A stretch of 64,000 nucleotides of DNA from Brumimicrobium glaciale (GTDB lineage: Bacteria > Bacteroidota > Bacteroidia > Flavobacteriales_D > Crocinitomicaceae), in NCBI RefSeq assembly GCF_004152935.1, contig NZ_SETE01000004.1, positions 310,001-374,000 of the forward strand. Reading direction: 5' to 3'. The position numbers and the translations under genes were made by a program. How positions within the stretch are numbered: the stretch's first letter is position 1; every line of letters begins with the position of its first letter. Of this stretch, positions 20,301 to 29,400 are shown piece by piece. A model generated the notes under the pieces. It saw only the letters and a list, made by a program, of their open reading frames with translations, was not told where the DNA came from and did not search any database.

Positions 20301-23300
20301 GTCGTTGATTGTAAATACTTGCGAAACGTTAATATTATTTCCACAAGCATCTGCAATATTGTAAGTCCTTGTCACTACTTGTGGACAAGAATTTCCATTT
20401 GAAACATCACCTACGTGAGTAATTATAGGATTTACAGTGCAATTATCTGCTTCATCGGTAATCGAGTTTATATCAACAGCTGGAATATCTGCAAAACACT
20501 GTAAAGCTAAATCTGCTGGAGCGGATCCAGTTGGAAGAATATCATCATTAATTGTTATCGTTTGGGTTATATCAGTATTGTTTCCACAATCATCAGTAAT
20601 TCTGTAAGTTCTTGTAATGACTTCTGGACAAGTATTGCCATCCGAAATATCTCCAACATGCGTAACTGTTGGATTTACAGTACAATTATCAGCTTCATCA
20701 GTGATTAATGCTATATCTACTGCTGGAACATCTCCAATACACTGAACTGTAACATTTGCCGGTGCTGTACCTGTTGGATTAATGTCATCAAAAACTGTTA
20801 TTGTTTGCGTAACATTAATATTGTTTCCGCAATCATCAGCAATATTGTAAGTTCTTGTAATTATTTCCGGACAAGTGTTATTATTTGAAACATCTCCAAC
20901 ATGTGTAACTATTGGATTTACCGTACAATTGTCAGCTTCATCGGTAATCAAAGCAATATTTGCAGCTGGAACATTTCCAATACATTGAACCGTTATGTTT
21001 GCAGGAGCTGTTCCGGTTGGAAGAATGTTATCATTGATTGTTATCGTTTGAATGACATCAATGTTATTTCCACAATCATCAGCAATATTGTATGTTCTGG
21101 TGATAATTTCAGCACAGGTATTTCCATTCGACACATCACCGAGATGCGTTACCGTTGGATTTGTTGTACAATTATCAGCTTCGTTAGTAATTGAATTTAT
21201 ATCAGCTACTGGAACATCGCCAATACACTGAACTGTTATATTTGCAGGTGCAGTTCCGGTTGGAAGAATATCATCGTTAACAGTAATGATTTGAGCTACA
21301 TCTGTATTGTTTCCGCAGTCATCAGTAATTCTGTATGTTCTTGTAATAATTTCAGGACAAGTACTTCCATTTGAAACATCACCCACATGACTTACCGTTG
21401 GATTCACTGTACAATTGTCAGCTTCATCGGTAATTGAGTTAACATCAACTGCTGGAACATCGCCAATACATTGAACTGTTGTTGCTGCTGGAGCGGTTCC
21501 CGTTGGGAAAATATCATCGGCGATTGTAAAAACTTGTGTAAGGTCAGTAAAGTTTCCACAAACATCGGTAATTCTGTATGTTCTTGTAATCACTTCCGGA
21601 CAAGTATTGCCATTTGAAACATCACCTTCGTGCGTAACAATAGGGATTCCAGTACAATTATCTGCTTCATCTGTAATTAAAGTAATATCTGCTGCTGGAA
21701 CATCACCTAAACATTGAAGTGTCGCTGCTAAAGGTGCTGTTCCTGTTGGATTTGTATCATCATTAATTGTTATCGTTTGGGTGATGTCAGTATTGTTTCC
21801 ACAATCATCAGTAATTCTATAGGTTCTTGTGATAATTTCAGAACAAGTATTATTATTAGATACATCTCCAACATGTGTAACTGTTGGAATTACAGTACAA
21901 TTATCAGCTTCATCTGTGATTAATGCTATATCTACTGCTGGAACATCTCCAATACACTGAACTGTAACATTCGCTGGTGCTGTTCCTGTTGGATTAGTGT
22001 CATCAAAAACTGTTATTGTTTGCGTCACGTTAATATTGTTTCCGCAATCATCAGCAATATTGTAAGTTCTTGTGATAATTTCTGGACAAGTGTTATTATT
22101 TGAAACATCTCCAACATGCGTAACTATTGGATTTACAGTACAATTGTCAGCTTCATCGGTAATCAAAGCAATATTTGCAGCTGGAACATTCCCAATACAT
22201 TGAACCGTTATGTTTGCAGGAGCAGTTCCTGTTGGGAGAATATTATCATTGATTGTTATCGTTTGAATGACATCAATGTTATTTCCACAATCATCAGCAA
22301 TATTGTATGTTCTGGTGATAATTTCAGCACAGGTATTTCCATTCGACACATCACCGAGATGCGTTACCGCTGGATTTGTTGTACAATTATCCGCTTCATT
22401 TGTAATTGAATTTATATCAGCTACTGGAACATCGCCAATACACTGAACTGTTATATTTGCAGGTGCAGTTCCGGTTGGAAGAATATCATCGTTAACAGTA
22501 ATGATTTGAGTTACATCTGTATTGTTTCCGCAGTCATCAGAAATTCTGTATGTTCTTGTAATAATTTCAGAACAAGTACTTCCATTTGAAACATCACCCA
22601 CATGACTTACCGTTGGATTCACTGTACAATTGTCAGCTTCATCTGTGATTGAGTTAACATCAAATGCTGGAACATCACCAATACATTGAACTGTTGTTGC
22701 TGCTGGAGCGGTTCCCGTTGGGGAAATAACATCGTTGATTGTAAAAACTTGATTAAGGTCAGTAAAGTTTCCACAAGCATCAGTAATTCTGTATGTTCTT
22801 GTAATCACTTCCGGACAAGTATTTCCATTTGAAACATCTCCTTCATGCGTAACAATAGGATTTATAGTACAATTATCCGCTTCATCTGTAATTAAAGTAA
22901 TATCTGCTGCTGGAACATCTCCAACACATTGAAGTGTAGCTGCTACAGGTGCTGTTCCTGTTGGATTTGTGTTATCATTAATTGTTATCGTTTGGGTTAT
23001 ATCAGTATTGTTTCCACAGTCATCAGTAATTCTATAGGTTCTTGTGATAATTTCCGAACAAGTATTATTATTAGATACATCTCCAACATGAGTTACCGCG
23101 GGATTTACAGTACAATTATCAGCTTCATCTGTGATTAATGCTATATCTGCTGCCGGAACTTCTCCAACACATTGCACCGTTATTGCAGCTGGAGCGGTTC
23201 CTGTTGGATCAATATCATCCATAACTGTAATTGTTTGCAAAACATCCGTTGAATTTCCACAACCATCCGTAATTCGGTATGTTCTTGTGATAATTTCCGG

Positions 23301-25499
23301 ACAAGTACCTCCATCAGAAGATTCGCCGATATAAGTAACAATTGGAGTTGTTGTACAATTGTCAGCTTCATCCGTAATTATTGTAATATTTGGCAAAGGA
23401 AGAGCTCCGATACATTGGATCGCAAGAGCTGGTGCTGTACCCGTTGGATTTATAATATCATCAATCTCAATAATTTGAGTACAAGTTTGCGTACTTCCAC
23501 AATCATCTGTTATTTGATATGTTCTTGTGACAGTTTCTGGACACGAATCCCCATCTGAAACTTCAGATAGTAGAATAAATGAATTGGGTAATATTGCGGC
23601 TGTAAAATTAGTTGTCGCTGAACCTCCTGCATTTTGAAAAGCTGTAAAATTAGCATAAGGAGGTTGTTCTGAAATCGCACAATTTGCAGTTAAACTCGGA
23701 GGACAGCTCATCGTTATACTTGAACTGAATATAGTGATTACGATACCTATCGATTCATCACCGCAAAAAGATGGTGAAGAACCACTGTCATTTATATACA
23801 ACGTTTGAGTAGTTGAAATAACATCTCCTGCATTGTATTGGGTTCCAGTTCTGCCCATTCCAGTAAAATAAGCTTCATTTCCTGATAAGTTAGCACCAGT
23901 AATTACTGGAAGTGTGTAAGGTGTACATTGATCCACATTAGGAATCGCATTTACAACGGTATTGGGATTGACAGTTATACAAATTGTAGTATCATAATCA
24001 CAACCTAAATTATCTGTAACTTCATAAGTATAACATGAGTTTCCGAGTGCTGTTGGTAAAACGTTAATAGGATTCGTTCCTCCTAGAATAGTAGGATCAG
24101 GTTGCCAACCTTCTGAAACTATAGTTGGCGTAAAAATAACAGCTGGTGGAATAATAGCAGGATTAAAATTAAGGCTCCAATCAAAAACAAATCCATTATC
24201 TGAATAAAGTTCATCTTTAATAACTAAAGTCCATATTCCGTTTAAGTTACACCCTACCAATCCATTCAGTGGTTCATCAGACTCGTATGATCCTGCTGGA
24301 AGTGTGGTGTTCGAAACTGAGTTAGAAGTCCATGTTCCATTTGTAGCAGTGGGAGTCCAACAATAGTCAAAACCAGTACCTTGGGCATTAGGTAATGCAT
24401 CATTATCGACAGGGATACCCAAATAAGTACCAAAACCGCCAGAATAATCATGCAGTGTAACCATCTGACCATTAGGACAAATGATGTCAATATTTACATC
24501 TCCCATATAGGAGTGTTCCATATTCACACAAATTGAAAGCAAATTATTGATATTGTTTAGTTTTTGTCCAATACTAAAACATTCCAAATTAACTGAAGTT
24601 GAATAGGCTACTCCAGATCCATCAGGCAAAGCAACCGGCGGAAAAACGGGCTGATTACAAGATTTATCAAATGTTACAGGATCTACATCACCAGTTATAG
24701 AAGATGGATCACCTAAACAAATTGTATCGGGAATCGCTATTGATGCGCTAAAATTTGGTGTTGTTGAAACATGAACTTCCTGATTGATTCCATTTGAATT
24801 ATAACAGCCTTTTATATCTTTTAAGTCTAATTGAATAATATAACCTCCTTCATTATTATAGGTATGAGTAACAGTTTGCCCATAATTCGTTACACCATCT
24901 TGTGGTTTCCAAATAAAAGTTGAAGTAGCATCGGATTGGGTATAGAATGAATTGTTTTCTGGATAAGTACCCGTTGCACTCATAGTAATAGAAGCTCCTT
25001 TGCATATCCGAATAATTCCATCTGGATCAGGGGCTGGTGAAAAAGTAGGATTTGCTATAATATCCTGACAATGCAATACACAACCAATAGTTCCAATCCA
25101 CCCAGTGCTATTCACTCCTGTATCTGAAGTAAATACAAATGTTAAGCAACCTGAGGCGTTACTTGGAGTTGCTGTAACTAATCCTGGCCCTACTCCACCT
25201 GTATATACACCTATAACTGGTGCAGAAATATTTGCTCCATCATAAATTGTAAGAAAATCATAATTGTTCTCAATATTAAAACTGGTAAAGTCAACAGTGG
25301 AAGAAGTTCCATTATTTGGACAAATAGTATAGGTTAGGTTTAGATTATCTCCATAATTTCCTAATCCACCGCCTGAATCATAAAAAGTTCCTCCACAAGT
25401 TGAAACGTTGCCACCATTTGTCATGATATATGATTGTGCATGGCTTGAATTAACTCCTATAATTAAGAAAAGAAAAATAATAGAAATTATATGTTTCAT
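14397..25499 (-). CDS. Giant T9SS type B surface protein 1 (28 HYR-like repeats)
   Basis: A 3700-aa secreted protein. The signal peptide is residues 1-22. A CUB-like domain (about 30-140, NYDFLTIYDGANISAPVIG) precedes a PKD-like region (150-245) and a P-domain of the proprotein-convertase type (300-450: NMEHSYMGDVNIDIICPNG and GLVGCNLNGIWTLVIKDE). Then come two arrays of 81-residue HYR-like units, 14 in each (about 700-1815 and 2150-3200). Key residues of each unit are ADNC, NTCPE, RTYNIADDCGN, PTGTAP and VQCIGDVP, giving four cysteines per unit. An SprB/Ig-like segment separates the arrays, and more Ig-like modules follow. A PKD domain (YEWSFGDGESS) lies near 3500-3590. The last 95 residues are the CHU_C type B sorting domain (IPNTFTPDGDKYNETFKPVF, IYNRWGELLFES, GYGWDGSYG-like). 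Likely a cell-surface adhesin or matrix fibre. It follows a small secreted protein gene by 18 bp, probably in one operon. Confidence 0.9.
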   Translation of the reverse strand: MKHIISIIFLFLIIGVNSSHAQSYIMTNGGNVSTCGGTFYDSGGGLGNYGDNLNLTYTICPNNGTSSTVDFTSFNIENNYDFLTIYDGANISAPVIGVYTGGVGPGLVTATPSNASGCLTFVFTSDTGVNSTGWIGTIGCVLHCQDIIANPTFSPAPDPDGIIRICKGASITMSATGTYPENNSFYTQSDATSTFIWKPQDGVTNYGQTVTHTYNNEGGYIIQLDLKDIKGCYNSNGINQEVHVSTTPNFSASIAIPDTICLGDPSSITGDVDPVTFDKSCNQPVFPPVALPDGSGVAYSTSVNLECFSIGQKLNNINNLLSICVNMEHSYMGDVNIDIICPNGQMVTLHDYSGGFGTYLGIPVDNDALPNAQGTGFDYCWTPTATNGTWTSNSVSNTTLPAGSYESDEPLNGLVGCNLNGIWTLVIKDELYSDNGFVFDWSLNFNPAIIPPAVIFTPTIVSEGWQPDPTILGGTNPINVLPTALGNSCYTYEVTDNLGCDYDTTICITVNPNTVVNAIPNVDQCTPYTLPVITGANLSGNEAYFTGMGRTGTQYNAGDVISTTQTLYINDSGSSPSFCGDESIGIVITIFSSSITMSCPPSLTANCAISEQPPYANFTAFQNAGGSATTNFTAAILPNSFILLSEVSDGDSCPETVTRTYQITDDCGSTQTCTQIIEIDDIINPTGTAPALAIQCIGALPLPNITIITDEADNCTTTPIVTYIGESSDGGTCPEIITRTYRITDGCGNSTDVLQTITVMDDIDPTGTAPAAITVQCVGEVPAADIALITDEADNCTVNPAVTHVGDVSNNNTCSEIITRTYRITDDCGNNTDITQTITINDNTNPTGTAPVAATLQCVGDVPAADITLITDEADNCTINPIVTHEGDVSNGNTCPEVITRTYRITDACGNFTDLNQVFTINDVISPTGTAPAATTVQCIGDVPAFDVNSITDEADNCTVNPTVSHVGDVSNGSTCSEIITRTYRISDDCGNNTDVTQIITVNDDILPTGTAPANITVQCIGDVPVADINSITNEADNCTTNPAVTHLGDVSNGNTCAEIITRTYNIADDCGNNIDVIQTITINDNILPTGTAPANITVQCIGNVPAANIALITDEADNCTVNPIVTHVGDVSNNNTCPEIITRTYNIADDCGNNINVTQTITVFDDTNPTGTAPANVTVQCIGDVPAVDIALITDEADNCTVIPTVTHVGDVSNNNTCSEIITRTYRITDDCGNNTDITQTITINDDTNPTGTAPLAATLQCLGDVPAADITLITDEADNCTGIPIVTHEGDVSNGNTCPEVITRTYRITDVCGNFTDLTQVFTIADDIFPTGTAPAATTVQCIGDVPAVDVNSITDEADNCTVNPTVSHVGDVSNGSTCPEIITRTYRITDDCGNNTDVAQIITVNDDILPTGTAPANITVQCIGDVPVADINSITNEADNCTTNPTVTHLGDVSNGNTCAEIITRTYNIADDCGNNIDVIQTITINDNILPTGTAPANITVQCIGNVPAANIALITDEADNCTVNPIVTHVGDVSNNNTCPEIITRTYNIADDCGNNINVTQTITVFDDINPTGTAPANVTVQCIGDVPAVDIALITDEADNCTVNPTVTHVGDISDGNTCPEVITRTYRITDDCGNNTDITQTITINDDILPTGSAPADLALQCFADIPAVDINSITDEADNCTVNPIITHVGDVSNGNSCPQVVTRTYNIADACGNNINVSQVFTINDDTNPIANNPAAITVQCLTDVPAANIAEVVGETDNCTVNPTVAFVSESTDANTCNGEIITRIYSVTDDCGNSINVSQSIIIDSYTPTFTVSGIGTGSCGGNDGTITLSGLDPNTNYEMSYDGGGTNAITTNAAGEYVITGLSVGSFTNFTVSDGDCPACTTTENVSININDPTSGFIDAGLDQEYCEGTTVILTANNPSGAILSWDNGVTDGVGFVPPVGITFYTVTADLTNCFSSDQMMITVSPAITDITCPAGLTATCDISEQPAYADFDEFIAAGGSATIPAGGVIDSASFVLFSEISNGSTCPKTITRTYQIADTCGVTVSCTQEILINDLINPTGTAPADVLVQCIGDVPAVDITSITDEADNCTANPIVTHVSDVSNGNTCPEIITRTYNIADACGNNINVTQIITVNDDILPTGTAPADLAFQCIGDIPAADVTLITDEADNCTVNPIVTHVGDVSNGNTCPEIVTRTYNIADACGNNINVTQLFTINDDTNPTGTAPADLAFQCVGDIPVVDITSITDEADNCTVNPTVTHVSDVSDGNTCPEVITRTYNIADDCGNNINVAQVFTINDDILPTGTAPADVLVQCIGDVPAVNINAITDEADNCTVNPTVTHVGDVSDGNTCPEVLTRTYNIADDCGNNIDVIQTFTINDDILPTGNAPADIAVQCIGDVPAVDVNAITNEADNCTVNPIVTHVSDVSDGNTCPEIITRTYNIADDCGNNIDVIQIITIDDDTNPTGTAPAAVLVQCIGDVPAADITLITDEADNCTTNPTVTYVGDVSNGNTCPEIITRTYNIADDCGNNINVTQIITINDDILPTGTAPADLAFQCIGDIPAADVTLITDEADNCTVIPTVTHVGDVSDGNTCPEVITRTYNIADACGNSINVNQLFTINDDILPTGTAPADLAFQCVGDIPAADITVIIDEADNCTVNPIVTHVSDVSDGNTCPEVITRTYNIADACGNNIDVTQIFTVNDDIDPTGTAAPLAVQCIGDVPAPDINYITDEADNCAVNPTVTHVGDVSDGNTCPEVITRTYNIADDCGNNINVIQTITINDDILPTGNAPADLAVQCIGDVPAVDVNAITNEADNCTVNPIVTHVSDVSDGNTCPEVITRTYNIADDCGNNMDVIQTITINDDTAPTGTAPAAIAVQCIGDVPAADIAFITDEADNCTLTPTVVHTGDVSDGNTCPEVITRTYTITDDCGNNTDLTQTITINDDILPTGTAPADLAVQCLGDIPVVDITSITDEADNCTVNPTVTHTSDVSDGNTCPEVITRTYNIADDCGNNIDVIQTFTINDDILPTGTAPADAAVQCIGDVPVVDITAITDEGDNCTVNPTVTHVSDVSDGNTCPEVITRTYNIADDCGNNIDVVQTITINDDILPTASNPTDLTVECLSDVPATDIALVTDEADNCTVNPTVAFVSESSDGNACDGEIITRIYSVTDDCGNSIDVTHTITIDSYTPPAFSVSSTNPTACAAANGTITLSGLNPSSNYEMSYDGGASYPITTNSAGEYVITGLIASSYVNFTVYDEDCPSCSTTEIISINLSDPNAPVINAGLDQEHCEGTTVTLNADNPESANISWDNGVTDGVGFIPPVGTTYYTVTAELANCFSSDVLAVLIHPLPAVLAGSDIDACIGDPIILNGSGATSYTWDNGVTDGVSFIQSVGTKTYTVTGTSIYGCDNTDQVDVTVHSLPLADFVADTLTGCYPLEVNFSSLLHTPTDVCTFTINGTTVLPGTNVNYTFNSVECYDINLEVVSQYGCINNLTENDYICVGEYPIADFSVNPDELSSFKNEASFTNESIGSETYEWSFGDGESSTLTDPNHLYSGEEDGVDSYTIQMIAYSEYGCADTVYKILPYVADLIYYIPNTFTPDGDKYNETFKPVFHTGYDPMDYRLRIYNRWGELLFESNDANYGWDGSYGVNGAKRVQDGVYIWKIEFKEATNNNKVELSGNVNIIK
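20700..23130 (-). repeat. Tandem duplication of a five-repeat block inside giant gene 1
   Basis: Repeat units 2-6 and 7-11 of the first array correspond one to one, including private variants such as THLGDVSNGNTCAEI, THEGDVSNGN and TVFDD. The offset is 1215 bp, exactly five 81-codon units (for example positions 20901 and 22116 begin near-identical DNA). Boundaries are approximate. This indicates a recent in-frame duplication by unequal recombination. Confidence 0.8.
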
Positions 25500-25517
25500 A
25501 AAAGGATTTTTGTAGTA

Positions 25518-25964
25518 TTATTTGTTTGAAATAGACTTTATATTTCTCACTTTACGATTAATGTTTTGACTGGAATAGATTACTATAACAGATCTTTCGT
25601 TTTTACTTAAACGAAATGCTCCTTCCTCAATAGTTGGAAAAGAGTAATTTAAAAAATTGAAATCTGGACTTTTTGTAGCTTTTGAAAATTGATTCGCTGA
25701 AATTTCCTTTTTTAAATACAAAACTTTAGGTAATTCTTTATAAGATGAGAATTTTTCCTTTGAAACTGTTTCAATTTCATAACCTTCAGTAGATTTCATT
25801 TTAAGGTATTCAATCAAGCCTGGATTATCTATTATACAATTTTCATATTTTGAAGTCCCCAGAAATTCCTCAACGAGTTGATCTGTTGACTTATTTTGGG
25901 CGAATAGAAAAGTGGTTGATGAAAATGAAAATATTAGTAAAATCAATTGTATTAAGTACTTCAT
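25518..25964 (-). CDS. Small secreted protein paired with giant gene 1
   Basis: Family not recognised. The 148-aa product has a signal peptide (cleavage expected after TTFLFAQ, about residue 23) followed by NKSTDQLVEEFL, NPGLIEYLKMKS and LPKVLYLKKEISANQF. It is a paralogue of the protein at 32738-33085: both share FLFAQ-x-K-x-TDQ, GLI-x-Y and an LYL-K-x-IS-x-QF segment, and both lie directly upstream of a giant CUB/P-domain protein gene. The 18-bp gap to giant gene 1 suggests co-transcription. A role as partner, chaperone or anchor of the giant protein is inference. It has no CHU_C or Por tail, so it probably stays in the periplasm. Confidence 0.75.
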   Translation of the reverse strand: MKYLIQLILLIFSFSSTTFLFAQNKSTDQLVEEFLGTSKYENCIIDNPGLIEYLKMKSTEGYEIETVSKEKFSSYKELPKVLYLKKEISANQFSKATKSPDFNFLNYSFPTIEEGAFRLSKNERSVIVIYSSQNINRKVRNIKSISNK

Positions 25965-26493
25965 TCAAATAGTATTGTGTGTTATACAAACGGAAAAACT
26001 CATTAAAAAGTTGCGCTCAGTTCACTTTTATTTTTGTTCTAATTCTAGAGAATTACTTGCACATTCTAGAAAACAGCCTTTTAACATAATAATTCATAAG
26101 TAAATCGTTAATAACTGGACTGTTAATATAACGTTTAAAGTAAGAATGGAATTCTAATATTTGATTTTTTTTTGGATAATTCTTAAATAGTAGTAGGGAG
26201 CTTGCTTTTACAATCAACTAAAATACCCCATTGAATAATTCCTAATTGTCTATCCAACGCATCAAATTCACATTTCCAATACTCTGAACTCGATCATCGA
26301 AACTGGATTTTTTTTTTAAAAGAGAACTCTTTATTTTAAATTCCTAAATCTAATTATGCAATCTAAAAACTCACCATTCAACATTTTTAATTCTTCATTT
26401 TTCATTCTTTTTTTAAATCCATAAATCTCCTCATGAAATCCATAAAATTCACCATTTTTCATTCTTCATTCTTCATTTTTAATTTTTCATTAC
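25965..26493. other. Intergenic region between giant genes 1 and 2
   Basis: AT-rich, no gene seen. From about 26310 it resembles the 3' flanks of giant genes 3 and 4: an AAAAGAGAACTCTTTATT segment, then AAATCTCCTCATGAAATCCA and repeated TTTTTCATTCTTCATT pyrimidine tracts just before the gene-2 stop. No clear terminator hairpin. Confidence 0.5.
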
Positions 26494-29400
26494 TTACCTT
26501 AGTAAATTAACACTCCCCACAATCTCCACATTCTCCCCATCTCTTATTTTCTTGTAATAAACTTTATAAAGATAAGTTCCATCTGGAGCATAAATAGTCT
26601 GGCTTGAACCGTAAGAACCGTCCCAACCATAAGCTGGATTATTGCTTTCAAAAATCAATTCTCCCCAACGGTTATAAATCTGTAATTTGTATTCTAAGGG
26701 TTCAAATCCAGAAGTAAATTGCGGCTTAAATGATTCGTTGTACTGATTTCCATCTGGCGTAAATGTGTTGGGAATAAAGTAAATTAACTCCTCAAAAAAT
26801 GGTAAATCCAAATTGAAAGTATCCTTACAGCCTAAATTACTCGTTGCGACTAATTCCACATCAAAAATGAATTTTCGGCTAATCTCATCCACTGAATATT
26901 CATGGGTTGGATTTATTGCATTGCTAAAATCTCCATCTCCAAAATTCCATTCGTAATCAGTAGCTCCTATAGTCTCATTTGTGAAGTCTGCATTATTGTA
27001 AATGTTTGTCAATTCTTCTGGATTTACAGTGAAATCCGCAATTGGATAATCGTCGATACAGATGTAATCCGTAACAGTTAAATCATCGGTACAACCATTT
27101 GTTAATTCCACTTGTAGATTGATATCATAACAACCCGCTTCTGTGAAAATAGGATTTACGTTGCATCCTGAAAACTGTTCCCCACCATTAATTGTATAAA
27201 TACATTGATTTCCAATTCCAGGTGAAGTACTCAACAAGTTGATTTCTTGTGGAGCACAACCAATTGTTCTGTTTGCAGTAAATGAGATGTCTGGAGAAAT
27301 AATTACTTCTACATCAACTTGGTCTGTGTTCACACATCCAAAAACAGATATTCCGATTACGGTGTAAGTCAACAATCCTAATGTCGGAGTAAATGGAACG
27401 TTATCAGTAACTCCATTGTCCCAAACATAAGTATCTGCTCCACTTCCAGAGAGCGTAGTTTGATCTCCATCACAAACTGTAAAATCATTTCCTGCATTCA
27501 CAATCGGCAAAGGATTTATAGTAACTTGAACTTGGTCTGTTGTAAAACAATTGACCCTTTCGGCAGTTACTGTGTAAGTTGAGATTCCCACTGGAGGAAC
27601 AAAACCAACTCCGTCAGTAATTCCATTGTTCCAAGAAATATTCGCTGCATCTGGATTAAATGCAGTTAAAGTGATAATATCATTTTCACATGCTGTAATA
27701 TCAATTCCTGCATTTACAACAGGTGGAATTGGATCAGTTAAAGTCATGGTTACATTTTCTGTTGTGCTACAAGTTAAACATGTTCCTTCAGTGATTGTAA
27801 ATCCAGTATAAGCTCCTTGAACTAAACCTGTGACTGTGTATTCTCCATTGGCATCTGTTGTGATTGAAAAGGGATTTCCACCATCATAACTTAATTCATA
27901 ATTAAAATTAGGAGCTAATCCAGAAAGTGTAATAGTTCCTTCGTTTCCGTCGCAAGTTGTCGGATTTGTGCTTGAAACCGTGAAAACAGGATCAAATAAA
28001 TCAATAACTATTATTTGAGTCACGTTTATAAAGTTTCCACAATCATCTGTAACGCTATAAATACGCGTAATTTGTTCTCCATTACAAGTGTTTGCATCTG
28101 TACTTTCTGAAACAAATGCTACGGTAGGATTTACTGTACAATTATCGGCTTCGTCTGTCACCACTAAAATATCTGAAAGTGGAACATCAACCAAGCAAGC
28201 TACAAATATTGTATCTGGATTACTTGCTGTGGGAAGGATATCGTCATTGATCGTGATCGTTTGAATAACGTCAATGTTATTTCCACATTTATCTTCAATG
28301 TTGTAAGTTCTCGTTATGACTTCTGGACAAGTATTTCCATCTGAAACATCACTCACATGAGTAACTGTTGGAATGGCAGTACAGTTGTCGGCTTCGTCTG
28401 TAATTGAGTTAACGTCTACAATCGGGACATCACCAATACATTGCACTAACGTATCATTTGGCGCTGTTCCTGTTGGAAGAATTATTTCACTAATCACTAT
28501 ATTTTGCGTACACGTTAAAGTCACGCCACACGTATCCGCAATTTGGTAAGTTCTTGTAATTGTTTCTGGACAAGTTATTCCATCTGAAACTTCGCTAAAT
28601 AAAGAAAATGAAGTTGAGTCAATTACTCCTCCTAAGGGAATAGTTGCAGAACCTCCAGCGGTAATAAATTCTTCAAAATCAGCATAAGCAGCTTGTTCGG
28701 AAATATCGCATGAAGCGGTTAAATCTGCTGGACAAGTAATGTCCGTAATTGCAGGAGAAACGGTAATCATCATTTGATCTGAAGAATAACAGTTGACTCG
28801 AACTGAGGTCAAAGTATAAGAAGTTGTTCCAACTGGTGGCACAAATCCAACTCCATCCGATACTCCGTTATTCCATGAAATATTTGCATTTTCTGGATTA
28901 AAAGCGTTTAGAATAACAGTTGTTCCTTCACAATATTCGGCATCTGGTCCAGCATTTATAATAGCTGAATTTGGATCATTTAAATTTATCGAAACATTTT
29001 CTGTAGTGCTGCAAGAAATACAATCACCATCTGAAATTGTAAAACCAGTGTAAGTTCCTGCTATTAATCCCGTAATAACATATTCACCAGAAATGTTTGT
29101 GATTATTGGGTTTGCTCCTCCTCCATTGAAACTCAAATCATAATTATACGATGGTCTGAGCCCTGAAATAGTTATCATTCCATCATTTCCATCGCAAGTT
29201 GTTGTTCCTGTTCCTGCCACTGTGAAATTTGGAGTGTAAGAATCAACAGTAATTGTATGATTCACATTTATACTATTTCCACAATCATCTGTTACGCTAT
29301 AAATGCGTGTAATAATTTCTCCGTTACAAGTATTTCCATTTGTTGATTCTGAAACAAACGCTACTGTTGGATTTGTAGTACAGTTGTCCATTTCATCTGA

